Source: Aculops lycopersici (taxonomy: Eukaryota; Arthropoda; Arachnida; Trombidiformes; Eriophyidae). From it: a stretch of DNA of 53,479 bases. The notes beneath the pieces were generated by a model. The model was not told the origin of the DNA. It saw only the letters and a list, made by a program, of their open reading frames with translations, and did no database searches. A program made the translations under genes and the position numbers. Positions 53,442 through 53,479 of the stretch are shown piece after piece; the stretch's first letter is position 1, and every line of letters starts with the position of its first letter. Where the stretch lies: positions 10,387,084 to 10,440,562 of the forward strand of contig WNKI01000002.1 of assembly GCA_015350385.1 (NCBI GenBank), given 5' to 3'.

Positions 53442-53479
53442 TTCTCTCTCTCTCTCTCTCTCNTCTCNCTCTCNCTCTC
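53442..53479. repeat. TC microsatellite with ambiguous bases at the right end
   Basis: A TC run carrying several N characters ends the window; the left end also opens with GA (1-20). Confidence 0.9.

Noticed and set aside
1..53479. tRNA or rRNA genes, CRISPR arrays, transposon ORFs, integrated viral genes
   Set aside because: No T-loop-like GGTTCGANTCC context, rRNA-like sequence, repeat-spacer array, or reverse transcriptase, transposase or integrase motif was noticed on reading the frames. A systematic search was not possible.

Overview
The window is nuclear DNA of an animal, most likely an arthropod. Several proteins are of arthropod or general metazoan type: troponin I, a Scalloped/TEAD factor, a Rop/Munc18 protein and the PKA catalytic subunit. 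Splice sites are canonical (GTAAGT/GTGAGT...AG), AATAAA or ATTAAA signals follow several genes, and there are many microsatellites and Gln/Asn/Thr homopeptide tracts. I cannot name the species. Large coding exons and few introns would suit a chelicerate such as a mite, but that is a guess. Both ends of the window lie in GA/TC microsatellites and the right end carries Ns, so this may be a whole contig bounded by repeats.

Layout, left to right. The first 6.3 kb hold the N-terminal part of an M1 membrane aminopeptidase (minus strand, five exons, continuing off the left edge). After about 4.8 kb without a recognisable gene comes a small plus-strand gene for a threonine-rich single-pass membrane protein. 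It converges on an intronless TEAD/Scalloped gene (11795-13543, minus). A two-exon short-chain dehydrogenase/reductase (16099-16988, minus), two hydrophobic plus-strand ORFs of unknown status, and troponin I (18542-19338, minus) follow. MED21 (minus) and NASP (plus) form a head-to-head pair at 20.3-22.5 kb. NASP is tail-to-tail with the two-exon PKA catalytic subunit (22686-24000, minus). About 7.5 kb of GC-rich DNA without recognised genes follows; it contains a near-perfect 25-bp hairpin. Two large minus-strand low-complexity genes come next: an unrecognised basic/Ser-rich protein (31499-34324), and an intronless 1860-residue coiled-coil protein resembling the SOGA/MTCL1 microtubule cross-linkers (36487-42069). 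A TATA-driven cytochrome b5-domain gene and the intronless Rop/Munc18 gene lie in tandem on the plus strand (44.6-47.5 kb). The last 6 kb hold no recognised gene, only a possible first coding exon at the right edge.

There is no operon logic here; the genes serve unrelated cell functions (Hippo-pathway transcription, Mediator, histone chaperoning, cAMP signalling, exocytosis, muscle regulation, cytoskeleton). The shared features are architectural: many uninterrupted ORFs, tight divergent or convergent pairs between 20 and 24 kb, and homopeptide insertions that enlarge otherwise conserved proteins, notably TEAD and the aminopeptidase.
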